DNA of 64,000 bases from positions 124,001 through 188,000 of the forward strand of contig NC_014654.1 of the NCBI RefSeq assembly GCF_000166415.1, read 5' to 3'. The notes below the pieces were generated by a model. It searched no databases. It saw nothing but the letters and a program-made list of their open reading frames with translations, and was not told where the DNA came from. This document shows, in pieces, positions 17,579 to 26,744 of the stretch; position 1 is the first letter of the stretch, and each line of letters opens with the position of its first letter. Position numbers and translations under genes: made by a program. Source of the stretch: Halanaerobium hydrogeniformans (GTDB taxonomy: Bacteria; Bacillota; Halanaerobiia; Halanaerobiales; Halanaerobiaceae).

Positions 17579-19333
17579 ATGTCTAATTTTGCTAAGAATA
17601 AGTTGAGACTTTTATTAACAGTTTTGAATCAAATTAAAGTGATGATCTGTTTATTTACTCCTCAGGGAGAGTTTGTATATACAAATAAAGCTGCTGCTGA
17701 TATATTAGAGTACAGTCAGGAAGAAATTTTAGATTTAAATATCTGGGATATAGTATCTGCTTATGATAAAAAAAAGCAGCCAGCTCTCTGGAAGAAAGTA
17801 AAAGAAAATGAGGTATTAGAAGCCGAACTTTGGCTTGAAAGCAAAACTGGCAAAAAATATTTTTTAAATGCTTCATATCATTATATAGAATATGGAGAAG
17901 AGGAATACCAACTATTTTTCGTGAATAACATCTCAGAAGAAAAAAAGCTGGAAACAGAATACAAGAAGTTAATAAATGGAATGAATGATACTGTCTGGGT
18001 TATAGATCTGGAAGGTAGGATTATCGAAGCTAATAATAGTGCGGTCGAACTGCTTGGTTATACTCAGGAAGAATTAAAAAATATGCCTTTAGATAATATT
18101 GATTGTCAGACATCTAAGAATGATATTTTATTTCTTATCAAAAACCTACCTGAAGAAAAAAAACAAGTTTTTGAATCAGTTCACTTAAGCAGAGAAGGAG
18201 AAAAAATTCCTGTAGAAATAAGTTCCAGCCTTATTACTTATAAGGGAGAACTTGCTGTATTAAGTATAGCTCGTGATATTAGAAGACGTAAAGAAAACGA
18301 AGCAAAGATCAAATATATGACATTTCATGATCAACTAACAGGTCTTTATAATAGACATTATTTAGAAGAAGAAATACAGCGGATAAATACTAAAAGACAG
18401 CTGCCGATTAGTGTGATAATTGCTGACTTAAATAATCTAAAAAAGGTTAATGATAACTATGGTCACCAAAAAGGAGATCAACTACTGCAGAAAGCTGCAG
18501 AGCTTATCAAAACTTCCTGCAGAGATGAAGAAATTATTGCCAGGATGGGAGGAGATGAGTTTATCATCTTACTGCCCCAGACTTCTCAAGCTGCTGCTGA
18601 GATAATTAAAGAGAGAATAATTAATAATTTTAAAAATCATAAACTAGAAGAAGAGATTCCACTCTCGATTGCACTAGGAATTGCCAGTAAAAACAAAGAG
18701 TCTGAGTCTTTTGAGGCGATTATTACAAAGGCAGAAGAAGGAATGTATATCAATAAGCTGCAAAGTAAAAGTGATCAGGGTAGAAATATTTTAGCTTCAA
18801 TTATGGAAAATCTTCAAGAAAAAAGTGATGAAAGCAGCTGCCATATTGAAGGTGTTCAAAAATACAGCCTGATGTTGGCTGAGAAATTAGAGCTCAGTAA
18901 AGCAGAAATAGATAAATTAAAAATGGCTGCTCATTACCATGATATAGGTAAAATAATTATTCCAGAAAAAACATATAACAAAGCAGAAAAATTGAGTGCA
19001 AAAGATTGGGAGAAAATAAAGATGCATCCAGATCTGGGAGCTAAAATAATTTCCTGGACAGAAATGTATGAAGATCTAGGAGAAGCTATAAAATACCATC
19101 ACGAAAAATGGGATGGTAGTGGTTATCCAGCTGGAATAGCCGGAGATAATATTCCACTTTTTCCCAGAATCATCTCAATAGCTGACGCTTTTGAGGTTAT
19201 GATCTCAGGCAGAGTATATAAAAAGAAAATGAGTTTAATAGAAGCTGTGAAAGAGCTGCAGAGATGTGCTGGAACTCAGTTTGATCCAGAGTTAGTAGAG
19301 ATCTTTATTGAAATAATTAAAGAAAAACAATAA
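17579..19333 (+). CDS. PAS-PAS-GGDEF-HD-GYP cyclic-di-GMP signalling protein
   Basis: The 584-residue protein has no membrane segment. PAS domains are at about residues 15-120 and 130-245. The GGDEF domain is at about 255-400, with intact GGDEF at 324-328. The HD-GYP phosphodiesterase domain is at about 410-580, with HDIGK from residue 454 and YHHEKWDGSGYP near 506. The diguanylate cyclase motif is complete, but the inhibitory site is RDEE rather than RxxD. A protein with both synthesis and hydrolysis modules could switch between them in response to the PAS signal. It is monocistronic, with a terminator after it. GGGG precedes ATG. Confidence 0.92.
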   Translation: MSNFAKNKLRLLLTVLNQIKVMICLFTPQGEFVYTNKAAADILEYSQEEILDLNIWDIVSAYDKKKQPALWKKVKENEVLEAELWLESKTGKKYFLNASYHYIEYGEEEYQLFFVNNISEEKKLETEYKKLINGMNDTVWVIDLEGRIIEANNSAVELLGYTQEELKNMPLDNIDCQTSKNDILFLIKNLPEEKKQVFESVHLSREGEKIPVEISSSLITYKGELAVLSIARDIRRRKENEAKIKYMTFHDQLTGLYNRHYLEEEIQRINTKRQLPISVIIADLNNLKKVNDNYGHQKGDQLLQKAAELIKTSCRDEEIIARMGGDEFIILLPQTSQAAAEIIKERIINNFKNHKLEEEIPLSIALGIASKNKESESFEAIITKAEEGMYINKLQSKSDQGRNILASIMENLQEKSDESSCHIEGVQKYSLMLAEKLELSKAEIDKLKMAAHYHDIGKIIIPEKTYNKAEKLSAKDWEKIKMHPDLGAKIISWTEMYEDLGEAIKYHHEKWDGSGYPAGIAGDNIPLFPRIISIADAFEVMISGRVYKKKMSLIEAVKELQRCAGTQFDPELVEIFIEIIKEKQ

Positions 19334-19359
19334 TTATTTAATGAATAAATATATTTATT

Positions 19360-19389
19360 CCTGCTAAAAGTTCAGCAGGATATTTTTTT
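19360..19389 (+). terminator. Terminator after the c-di-GMP gene
   Basis: CCTGCT at 19360-19365 pairs with AGCAGG at 19374-19379, followed by ATATTTTTTT. Confidence 0.8.
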
Positions 19390-19497
19390 GTTACCAGCAA
19401 TTTATAAAATATAGACTTTTTAATGAAGTTTTTATCTCTAAAATTAATGCTCAGTAGGAGATAGCTAATTAAAAAAGAGATTTAGGGGCTGATTAAG

Positions 19498-20061
19498 TTG
19501 GAATTATATTTAAGTGTTTTAATGGGAATAGGTTTAAGTGCTGCCAGTGGCTTTAAGCTTTTTGTGCCTCTTTTAATTATTAGTTTAGCAAGTTTGAGTG
19601 GGCATTTAGAATTAAGCAGCGGTTTTGAGTGGATTGGAACTTATCCTGCATTTATAATATTTTTAACAGCGACAGTTTTAGAAATTGCCGCTTATTTTAT
19701 ACCAGGGATAGATAATTTACTTGATACCCTGGAGGGACCAGCTGCTTTTGTTGCAGGAACAATTATAACAGCTGCTTTTATCGGTGAAATGAGTCCCTAT
19801 TTAAGAATAACTTTAAGTATTATTGCAGGTGGTGGAACAGCTTCAGCAGTACAGTTTTCCACAGCTACAGCTAGAGGTGGATCTACTCTCACAACTGGTG
19901 GAGCAGCAAATCCATTTTTAAATATTTTTGAAATAGTATTTTCAGTTTTAATTTCAATATTTTCTTTGTTATATCCTATTTTAGTTATTGTACTTTTAAT
20001 ATTTATGGCTTATATTTTCATCAAAAAGTTTTATCCAAAAATCAAGCAATGGAGATTATAA
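19498..20061 (+). CDS. DUF4126 membrane protein
   Basis: The start is TTG 19498. The 187-residue hydrophobic protein has about five membrane segments. It carries the DUF4126 pattern of GLSAASGFKLFVPLL near the N-terminus, DNLLDTLEGPAAFVAG in the middle, and a Gly/Ala/Ser-rich loop (TATARGGSTLTTGGAANP). Function of the family is not known. It stands alone between two terminators. The weak RBS (AGGGGCTGA about 12 bases upstream) makes the start less certain. Confidence 0.78.
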   Translation: MELYLSVLMGIGLSAASGFKLFVPLLIISLASLSGHLELSSGFEWIGTYPAFIIFLTATVLEIAAYFIPGIDNLLDTLEGPAAFVAGTIITAAFIGEMSPYLRITLSIIAGGGTASAVQFSTATARGGSTLTTGGAANPFLNIFEIVFSVLISIFSLLYPILVIVLLIFMAYIFIKKFYPKIKQWRL

Positions 20062-20087
20062 AATGCAAAGTAGGATACAATTTTACA

Positions 20088-20113
20088 AATAGTAACAATT
20101 ACTATTGCTTTTT
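20088..20113 (+). terminator. AT-rich terminator after DUF4126
   Basis: AATAGTAA at 20088-20095 pairs with TTACTATT at 20099-20106 around a 3-base loop, then GCTTTTT. It overlaps the -35 of the next promoter. Confidence 0.55.
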
Positions 20114-20133
20114 AATAAAAATAGTGGTAGAAT
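20105..20133 (+). promoter_or_regulatory. Probable promoter of the fasciclin gene
   Basis: TTGCTT at 20105-20110, a 17-base spacer and TAGAAT at 20128-20133, about 53 bases before the start codon. Confidence 0.55.
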
Positions 20134-20185
20134 TAAATTAAATTAAAATATCGTAAAAAGCAAATATATCAAGGAGGTTTTTATA

Positions 20186-20704
20186 ATGAAAAGATTAGTT
20201 TTTAAAAATGGTTCATTTTTAGTTGGGATCCTTGTTGTGGCAGTATTAATGAGTTTGGTATTTACTTCAGCTGTTTTTGCCCACGGTCATATGAATAGAT
20301 CTGATGTACTGGAAGTTGCTTTAGAAGCAGATGACTTTAATACTTTAGTAACTGCTGTTATTGAAGCAGACCTAGTTTTTGCTTTAAAAGGTGAAGGACC
20401 ATTTACAGTTTTTGCCCCAACAGATCAAGCTTTTGCTAATCTACCAGAAGGAGTTTTAGAAAGCTTGCTGGCAGATAAAGCAGCTTTAGCAGATGTACTA
20501 CTTTATCATGTTGTAGAAGGTAAAGTAATGGCTGAAGATGTAGTGACTCTTGATGGTGCAGAAGTAGCAACCCTACTGGGTGAAAATATAAGAATTACTG
20601 TTGAAGATGGAAATGTATTTATCAATGATTCTCAAGTAATAACTACAGATATTGAAGCCAGCAATGGAGTAATCCATGTAATTGATGAGGTATTAGTTCC
20701 CTAA
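20186..20704 (+). CDS. Secreted fasciclin (FAS1) domain protein
   Basis: Residues 1-32 form a signal peptide (hydrophobic core [14 protein letters not shown], cleavage near VFA-HGH). Residues of about 40-172 are one FAS1 domain with the H1 box [17 protein letters not shown], the YH motif [12 protein letters not shown], and the H2 box [17 protein letters not shown]1 domains mediate adhesion or surface interactions. The protein would be periplasmic or extracellular. RBS AAGGAGG precedes ATG. It is a single-gene unit ended by a bidirectional terminator. Confidence 0.9.
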   Translation: MKRLVFKNGSFLVGILVVAVLMSLVFTSAVFAHGHMNRSDVLEVALEADDFNTLVTAVIEADLVFALKGEGPFTVFAPTDQAFANLPEGVLESLLADKAALADVLLYHVVEGKVMAEDVVTLDGAEVATLLGENIRITVEDGNVFINDSQVITTDIEASNGVIHVIDEVLVP

Positions 20705-20751
20705 ATATAATATTTAAGTAATTTAAAAATCAAAATATAATTTTAAAGTAA

Positions 20752-20793
20752 ACAAACCGCATTTTGACTTATAAGCCATAGATGCGGTTTTGT
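20752..20793. terminator. Bidirectional terminator between convergent genes
   Basis: ACAAACCGCAT at 20752-20762 pairs with ATGCGGTTTTGT at 20782-20793, with one bulge. T tracts occur on the plus side and A tracts on the other side, serving both the fasciclin gene and the fsa/pab operon. Confidence 0.8.
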
Positions 20794-20822
20794 GTATGTA
20801 AATATTAGCATTTAAAATGATA

Positions 20823-21500
20823 TCATAGTTCATAAGTTAAAATATCTTTTCCATAAACAGCTTCCCAGTCTTTTATGAACTGCTCAACACTATTTTTAGT
20901 CCCTGAATGTTCCAAAAGCTTTCCGGTTAACTCTGCTCCTGCTGTAATAGCCTGAGCTCCATTAAGGGTAACTTCATGAATCTGCTGGATATTTTTAAAT
21001 GAAGCAGCTAAAACATTTGTTTTTAAATTATTTTCTTTTATTAATTGGACAATTTCTCTTACCACTTTAATTCCACTAACATTTGTGTTAGCAATTCTAT
21101 TAACATAGGGAGCAACAAAATCAGCACCTGCTTTAGCTGCCATCAAAGCCTGTTGAGGAGTGAAAATAGCTGTGGCAGTTATCTTAATTTTTTCGGTTTT
21201 TAAATTTTTTATCGCTTTAATTCCCTCTTTTGTAACAGGTATTTTAATAAAAAGATCTCCAGAAATTTTATCATTTAGATATTGAGCCTCTTTTATCATT
21301 TGCTCAGCTTTTTCAGCTAAAACCTGAACATGTAACATTTTCTTTTCACCAATTATATTTCTAATTTCTTTTAATAAGGGAATAAAGTCCTTATTTTCTT
21401 TGGCAATTATACTGGGATTTGTTGTTACCCCATCTAATGGATAAAGATCAAAAGCTTTTTCTATTTCTTCTATTTTTGCAGTGTCTAATAAATACAGCAT
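20823..21500 (-). CDS. fsa: Fructose-6-phosphate aldolase / transaldolase-like
   Basis: The 225-residue protein is of the short transaldolase (TalC/FSA) type. It has DGVTTNPSIIAKE at residues 23-35, the Schiff-base Lys86 in LFIKIPVTKEG, and the FSA-like APYVNRI segment. Known members either cleave fructose-6-phosphate to dihydroxyacetone and glyceraldehyde-3-phosphate or act as transaldolase. APYVNRI with Tyr favours aldolase. It is last in the minus-strand operon, 21 bases after pabC, an unexpected partner for folate genes. RBS GAAAGGAG precedes ATG. Confidence 0.85.
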   Translation of the reverse strand: MLYLLDTAKIEEIEKAFDLYPLDGVTTNPSIIAKENKDFIPLLKEIRNIIGEKKMLHVQVLAEKAEQMIKEAQYLNDKISGDLFIKIPVTKEGIKAIKNLKTEKIKITATAIFTPQQALMAAKAGADFVAPYVNRIANTNVSGIKVVREIVQLIKENNLKTNVLAASFKNIQQIHEVTLNGAQAITAGAELTGKLLEHSGTKNSVEQFIKDWEAVYGKDILTYEL

Positions 21501-21521
21501 TATTATCTCCTTTCAATTTAA

Positions 21522-22307
21522 TTATATTATTTGGCTTATTTTTTCGCTAATCTTAAAATTGTTATTTTCAAATTCAGTATTTTTAATGGTTCTAACAGGC
21601 ATGATTTTTAATAAAGAATTTGTTATAAAAATTTCATCAGCTTGATTAATTAAATCTAGCTTAATGTTTTTTTCTTCAACCTCAAATTTTTTTTGTAAAA
21701 TCACCTGTCTTCTTAAAATTCCATTTAGCAAACCATTTTCAAGCCCGGGTGTATAAAGTTTTTTTTCTTTTACAATAAATATATTAGAAATTGCACCTTC
21801 AGCTAAATAACCTTTTTCATTAAAGAAAATCACTTCATCAAAGCCTTCGGCTTTAGCTTTTCTGAACTCCAGTATATTTTCTAGATAATTAGCAGTTTTA
21901 TGTTTAATGATTTTGGAAGTTGAGTTTCTTAAAACCTGGCTTATTTTTAAATTAAAACCTTTTTGATAATCTTCAGCTTGATATTCTTTCTTCTTCATAG
22001 TGATAATTAAATCACTGGAATTTATATTTTTTGCTAATAATATTTTTAAAGCTCCATTAAAGGCATTTTTTTCAATTAATTTTTCAACATAATATTTAAG
22101 TTCTTGATCTGAATAATTTAGATTAATATTTAAAGCAGTAGAACTTTTGCGTAAACGCTGGAGATGAGCATCAATATATTCTGCTGTTAGATTTGTGACC
22201 TTTATAGTTTCAAATAGAGCATACCCGTAGTTGAGAAAGTCGCTAAAAGGATTGCTATCGAATTTATCATCATTTTTATAAAAACTATCATTATGGATAT
22301 AATACAT
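21522..22307 (-). CDS. pabC: Aminodeoxychorismate lyase-type class IV aminotransferase
   Basis: The 261-residue PLP-dependent fold-type IV protein has the PLP lysine in IIKHKTANYLENIL, followed by GFDEVIFFNEKGYLAEGAISNIF, the class IV signature. Directly after pabB in the same operon (11 bases), it most likely releases pyruvate from 4-amino-4-deoxychorismate to give p-aminobenzoate. The N-terminus (YYIHNDSFYKND) matches the usual start. A branched-chain or D-amino-acid aminotransferase is the alternative, less likely from context. Confidence 0.85.
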   Translation of the reverse strand: MYYIHNDSFYKNDDKFDSNPFSDFLNYGYALFETIKVTNLTAEYIDAHLQRLRKSSTALNINLNYSDQELKYYVEKLIEKNAFNGALKILLAKNINSSDLIITMKKKEYQAEDYQKGFNLKISQVLRNSTSKIIKHKTANYLENILEFRKAKAEGFDEVIFFNEKGYLAEGAISNIFIVKEKKLYTPGLENGLLNGILRRQVILQKKFEVEEKNIKLDLINQADEIFITNSLLKIMPVRTIKNTEFENNNFKISEKISQII

Positions 22308-22318
22308 AATGTCACCCT

Positions 22319-23683
22319 CTATTCCATTTTTAGTGCTTCCACTAAGGCTTTGCCTTTATCTAATGATTCCTGATATTCAGCTGCAGCATCAGAATCCCAG
22401 ACAATTCCTCCACCTACCTGGAAATAGGCTTTTTTATCCTTTGTTACCATAGTTCTTATAACTATATTCAAATCCATATCACCATTAAAATCAAGATAAC
22501 CAATTGATCCTGTGTAAATATTTCTTTGGGTAGGCTCTAATTCATCAATGATTTCCATGGCTCGAATTTTAGGAGCGCCTGTGATTGATCCGCCCGGAAA
22601 GGTATTTCTTATACAGTCTACAGCATCATATTTTTCATCTAATTCACATTCAACCTGTGAAACAAGATGAAAAACAGTAGGATATTGTTCTAAAACAAAT
22701 AATTCTGGGACCTTTACTGTTCCAGTTTTTGCAACCTTAGAAAAATCGTTTCTTTCCAGGTCAACAATCATTAATAATTCTGCCTTGTCTTTCTCACTAT
22801 TAATTAATTCCTGTTTTAATTTCATATCTTCTGCTTTGTTTTTACCTCTTGGTCGAGTGCCTTTAATTGGTCTGGTAAAAAGCTTTTTATTTTTTGACCT
22901 TATAAATCTTTCCGGGGAAGAAGAAAGAATCTGATAATCTTGAAAATTAAGATAAGCAGCAAATGGAGCTGGATTAACCTGGCGCAATTTTGAATAAAGA
23001 GTTAGAGGTTCTTCTCTAAGTTCTGTTTCGAATCTTTGAGTCATATTTACTTGATAAATATCCCCGTTTTCAATGTATTTTTTTATTTTATTTATTGCTC
23101 TATGATATTCTTTTTTTGTGATATTAGATTTGATCTTAATATTGCTTTTGCTTTGTCCAGTTTTTAAATCTGGAACTTTAGCATCTTTTAGTTTTTTAAT
23201 CATATAATCAACTCTTGCTTTGGCTTTACTGTTAACCTGGGCATCAGTTAGAAAATATTCTCCTGTCTGATGGTTAAATACAATTCCACCATTATAAAAA
23301 CCAAGGTTAAGATCAGGTATCTTAACATCATCTACAGCTGTTCTCGGGAGTTCTTCAAAATGATGACAGAGATCATAAGAAAAATGGCCCACAGCTCCTC
23401 CGATAAAAGGCAAATTACTTTGATAATTTTTTCTATATTTAGCCAGGTATTGTTTTAAAAGTTTAATTGGTTCTGTTGTCTCAATTATTTCATTATCTTT
23501 TTCGATTATGACCTGATTATTTTTCGACTTTATTTTAATAAAAGGATTGAAACAAATAATAGAATATTCACCTAACTTTTTATATTTATCACTGCTGTCT
23601 AAAAATATTGCCTGGTCTTCCTGGGCAAAGATTTGAAAAACTTCAAATGGTTGCAAATCAATTTGCAGTTTTTTAACTATCAT
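22319..23683 (-). CDS. pabB: Aminodeoxychorismate synthase component I
   Basis: The 454-residue chorismate-binding enzyme has an intact C-terminal half: QVNMTQRFE, FTRPIKGTRPRG, VDLERNDF and PGGSITGAPKIRAMEIIDELE. The PIKGT motif with Lys, where anthranilate synthase has Ala, identifies aminodeoxychorismate synthase. It adds ammonia to chorismate using glutamine-derived ammonia from PabA. The start overlaps the pabA stop by 11 bases. The N-terminal region is shorter than in TrpE and has no clear tryptophan-binding motif. Confidence 0.92.
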   Translation of the reverse strand: MIVKKLQIDLQPFEVFQIFAQEDQAIFLDSSDKYKKLGEYSIICFNPFIKIKSKNNQVIIEKDNEIIETTEPIKLLKQYLAKYRKNYQSNLPFIGGAVGHFSYDLCHHFEELPRTAVDDVKIPDLNLGFYNGGIVFNHQTGEYFLTDAQVNSKAKARVDYMIKKLKDAKVPDLKTGQSKSNIKIKSNITKKEYHRAINKIKKYIENGDIYQVNMTQRFETELREEPLTLYSKLRQVNPAPFAAYLNFQDYQILSSSPERFIRSKNKKLFTRPIKGTRPRGKNKAEDMKLKQELINSEKDKAELLMIVDLERNDFSKVAKTGTVKVPELFVLEQYPTVFHLVSQVECELDEKYDAVDCIRNTFPGGSITGAPKIRAMEIIDELEPTQRNIYTGSIGYLDFNGDMDLNIVIRTMVTKDKKAYFQVGGGIVWDSDAAAEYQESLDKGKALVEALKME

Positions 23684-24254
23684 ATTCTTTACCTACCTTC
23701 AAAAAATTATCTAGTAATTTTAAACCCTGTTCTGTTAAAACAGCTTCCGGATGGAATTGAACTCCTGCAATAGGATAATATTTGTGACGGATTCCCATTA
23801 TTTCTCCCTGTTCTGTTTGGGCGCTAATCTCTAATATTTCAGGCAGATTAGTTTTATTGATAACTAAAGAATGGTAACGGGTTACTTTTAAAGGATTATT
23901 TAAATCTTTAAAAAGGCCTTTGCCATCATGTATCACTTCTGAAATCTTCCCATGGACTGGTTCAAGAGCTTTTATGATTTTTGCTCCAAAAGCTTCTGCA
24001 ACAGCCTGATGACCGAGGCAGATGCCAAGAATAGGATAATCAGCTTTTAATTCTCTGACAACCTTTTTGGAAATACCTGCTTCTTTAGGTGTGCATGGGC
24101 CAGGTGAAATAACAATTGTCTCAGGATCTAGATCAATAATTTCCGAGATAGTTATTTTATCATTTCTGGCTACTTTTACTTCCTGATTTAATATTTTAAA
24201 ATATTCTACTAGATTGTAAGTAAATGAATCATAATTATCTATTATTAACATCAT
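23673..24254 (-). CDS. pabA: Aminodeoxychorismate/anthranilate synthase component II
   Basis: I place the start at ATG 24254 (or 24251). A longer frame to 24377 would add 41 residues absent from the family. The 193-residue product starts LIIDNYDSFTYNLVEYF and carries the glutaminase nucleophile Cys in ILGICLGHQAVAEAFG and the catalytic His/Glu in GVQFHPEAVLTEQG. It supplies ammonia to PabB. AGAAGGTG is the nearest ribosome site, a little far (about 14 bases) from ATG. It heads the pabA-pabB-pabC-fsa operon. Confidence 0.92.
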   Translation of the reverse strand: MMLIIDNYDSFTYNLVEYFKILNQEVKVARNDKITISEIIDLDPETIVISPGPCTPKEAGISKKVVRELKADYPILGICLGHQAVAEAFGAKIIKALEPVHGKISEVIHDGKGLFKDLNNPLKVTRYHSLVINKTNLPEILEISAQTEQGEIMGIRHKYYPIAGVQFHPEAVLTEQGLKLLDNFLKVGKEYDS

Positions 24255-24425
24255 GATATAAGATATTTCACCTTCTTTCTGCTTTTTGTAATAAAAAATA
24301 TTTTTTATTACAAAAATCAAATTAAAAATACCTCTAGTTTCTAAGCTATATTTTAATATTTCAAGATTAAATAGCATTGTCCTTTTTAAAAAAATAAATT
24401 AACTTGACCTAAAACAGCCCTCAAA

Positions 24426-24454
24426 TTGACAAAAATGTTTAAGAAAGTTACAAT
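24426..24454 (+). promoter_or_regulatory. Strong promoter of the GntP-type permease gene
   Basis: TTGACA at 24426-24431, a 17-base spacer and TACAAT at 24449-24454. This shows that an upstream reading-frame extension to 24426 cannot be coding and supports the start at 24507. Confidence 0.8.
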
Positions 24455-24506
24455 AGAGCTATGTTTCTTAACACAAATTTATATATATGGTGGAAGGAGA
24501 AATATC

Positions 24507-25760
24507 TTGTTAAGTATCATAATAGGATTTATAATTTTAATTACTCTAATAGTTTTAAAAGTAAATATAGTTATTGTAGCTCCAATTTCGGTTTCCATAA
24601 TAGCTCTCATGAATAATATGAATGTACTTGAGTTATTAAACAGTCAATATCTAGCTGGTTTCGCGAATTTTGTTCAGGATTATTTACTCATCTTTTTACT
24701 AAGTGCAATTTTGGGTAAAACAATGGAAGATTCGGGAGATGCAGCTGCAATTGGTGAATTTGTATTAAATGTACTGTCATATAGATATGCTGCGGTGGGA
24801 ATATTTTTTGCCAGTGCTGTCTTAACTTATGGTGGTATTTCTGCTTTTGTATTGATTTTTACGATTTATCCTATTGCCAAATCTGTTTTTGAAGAAGTTA
24901 ATTTATCAAAGTCCCTTATTCTTGCTTCAATAGTTGGTGGTAGTTTAATTATCGGGATGCCGATGCCTGGCAGTCCTCAGATTCATAATTTGATTATGAT
25001 GGATTTTCTTGATACCTCTGCTGTTGCAGGTTTAGGGGTGGGGATTATAAGTATTACAATTGCTACTGGATTTGCCGTATATTATCTAATATTTAGAACC
25101 AGGAAATTATTGGGTGAACAATATTATGCTTCTCAGAGCAGTGTTTTCAAAAAACCAGATCCAAGAAAATTTAAAAATTTTATATTTTCTGTGTTACCAT
25201 TATTAACCGTTTTTATTTTTCTGGCAGTTTTAGCCAAACCACCCGTTATCGCATTATTACTGGGGGTAATTGTTTCAATAATAAAAAACATTAGGGAAAT
25301 AAAATTGCTTAGGGTATTAAACAGCAGTATCTCTAATGCTGTTGCACCTTTGATGTTTGCTGCTTCTGCAATGGGATTCGGCCAGGTGATTTCATCTTTA
25401 GATGTATTTATAAATTTTTTAGAAACATTATTAACTCTACCTTTGCATCCCTATCTTTTAGTAGGAATAATCACAAACATTGCTGCTGGTCTTTTAGGTA
25501 GTGCTTCTGGAGGAATGCTTCTAACAATCAGTACTGTAGGTGAAAATATCACTCAATTTGTAGAACCAGAAAAATTACACAGGGTCATTCTGATAGCATC
25601 CACTGGTTTAGATACTCTTCCTCATAACAGTGCTTATCTGGCCATGCTTGCTTATACTGGGCTTAAGTTTAAGGATACATATTTTGATTATTTTGTTATT
25701 ACCATAATAGTTCCTTTTATTTCCCTAGCAGTTGCAATTTTATATTCACTTTATATTTAA
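24507..25760 (+). CDS. GntP-family permease
   Basis: The start is TTG 24507, with GGAAGGAG 8 bases upstream; the frame extends further 5' but overlaps the promoter. The 417-residue protein has about twelve hydrophobic segments and GntP/citrate-symporter-type features: an N-terminal IVIVAPISVSIIALMNN, conserved GGISAFVLIFTIYPIAK, SASGGMLLTIS, and a C-terminal ASTGLDTLPHNSAY. Members take up gluconate or other small organic acids with protons. No sugar-acid catabolic gene is adjacent, so the substrate is open. It is monocistronic. Confidence 0.82.
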   Translation: MLSIIIGFIILITLIVLKVNIVIVAPISVSIIALMNNMNVLELLNSQYLAGFANFVQDYLLIFLLSAILGKTMEDSGDAAAIGEFVLNVLSYRYAAVGIFFASAVLTYGGISAFVLIFTIYPIAKSVFEEVNLSKSLILASIVGGSLIIGMPMPGSPQIHNLIMMDFLDTSAVAGLGVGIISITIATGFAVYYLIFRTRKLLGEQYYASQSSVFKKPDPRKFKNFIFSVLPLLTVFIFLAVLAKPPVIALLLGVIVSIIKNIREIKLLRVLNSSISNAVAPLMFAASAMGFGQVISSLDVFINFLETLLTLPLHPYLLVGIITNIAAGLLGSASGGMLLTISTVGENITQFVEPEKLHRVILIASTGLDTLPHNSAYLAMLAYTGLKFKDTYFDYFVITIIVPFISLAVAILYSLYI

Positions 25761-25864
25761 ATATCCTCCGTTTGTTTGAGAATTTTGTGTTGATTTTGTT
25801 CCAGGCTTTTTCTATATAGTAAAAAATAAAGTCATATAAAAAAAACAATTTAAAGGAGGAGCAT

Positions 25865-26560
25865 ATGAAGATTGATATATATCAATTTATAGAAGGCGCA
25901 AAAAAAGCAGAGGGGTTGGCGGTAATAATTGATGTGTTTAGAGCTTTTTCCACATCTGCTTATCTTTTGGCAAATGGTGCTCAGGCAATTTATACAGTTT
26001 CAGAAGTAGATACGGCTAGAAATCTAGCGAAACAGCTTGAAAATAATGTTTTAGTAGGAGAAAGAAATGGAATAAAATTACCTGGCTTTGATTATGGGAA
26101 CTCTCCTTATTTAGTTTCCAGTCAAAACTTCAAGGAGAAAAACATAATTTTAACCACAAGTGCAGGGACAAAAGGGATAATTAATGCTGATCAGGCTGAA
26201 GAGATTATAACAGGTAGTTTTGTTAATGTATCAGCTGTAGCTGATTATATTAACCAGAAAAATTTTAAAAAAATTTCTCTGGTTGCCATGGGGGTTAATG
26301 CAGAAAAAACTGCAGAAGAAGATATGGCACTGGCCCACTATTTGAAAAACAAATTAGAGGGCAAAGAAAATCTCAATCAGAAACAATTAAGAGAAAAACT
26401 TTACAGTCCTGCCGGTGACAAATTCTTTAATAGCAACACCCAATCAGATATGCCAGAAGAGGATTTTAATTATTGTCTCAACATTGATAGATTTGATTTT
26501 GTTATTAAAGCGGAAAAGTTTGATAATGATATTTATCGCCTAAAAAAAGTTGAGCTATAA
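25865..26560 (+). CDS. ComB-like 2-phosphosulfolactate phosphatase family protein
   Basis: The 231-residue protein follows the ComB family: AVIIDVFRAFSTSAYLLANGA at residues 19-39, GERNGIKLPGFDYGNSP near 74-90, and LTTSAGTKGI near 108. In archaea ComB removes phosphate from 2-phosphosulfolactate in coenzyme M synthesis. In bacteria without coenzyme M the role is generally unknown. No ComA or ComC gene is nearby. RBS AAAGGAGG precedes ATG. It stands alone. Confidence 0.83.
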   Translation: MKIDIYQFIEGAKKAEGLAVIIDVFRAFSTSAYLLANGAQAIYTVSEVDTARNLAKQLENNVLVGERNGIKLPGFDYGNSPYLVSSQNFKEKNIILTTSAGTKGIINADQAEEIITGSFVNVSAVADYINQKNFKKISLVAMGVNAEKTAEEDMALAHYLKNKLEGKENLNQKQLREKLYSPAGDKFFNSNTQSDMPEEDFNYCLNIDRFDFVIKAEKFDNDIYRLKKVEL

Positions 26561-26587
26561 CAATTAAATTCTTGTAGATGATTATTG

Positions 26588-26623
26588 ATCCCTGTTGTTT
26601 TAAAGCAGGGATTATCTGCTTTT
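26588..26623 (+). terminator. Possible terminator after comB-like gene
   Basis: ATCCCTG pairs with CAGGGAT (26588-26594 and 26606-26612), with only a short T run (CTTTT) further on. Confidence 0.45.
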
Positions 26624-26670
26624 AGTACTAATAGTACAACTTTTCCACATTGAAACGGAAAAAAGGTTGA

Positions 26671-26699
26671 TTGAGTTTAGCAAGATAATAATTTATTAT
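26671..26699 (+). promoter_or_regulatory. Possible promoter of the gat-type PTS operon
   Basis: TTGAGT at 26671-26676, a 17-base spacer and TATTAT at 26694-26699. It is a moderate match in AT-rich sequence. Confidence 0.4.
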
Positions 26700-26744
26700 A
26701 AACTTAAGTCAATACTGATCTTTAAAGTTGACTTATAAAAGAAG

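Noticed and set aside
24255-24377. 41-residue N-terminal extension of PabA
   Set aside because: The family starts at the LIIDNYDSFTYN strand, and the extension is low-complexity AT-rich sequence without a ribosome site.
26641-26670. TTGAAACGGAAAAAGG as a catabolite-repression (cre) site
   Set aside because: It lacks one base of the consensus spacing and the palindromic second half; too weak to call.
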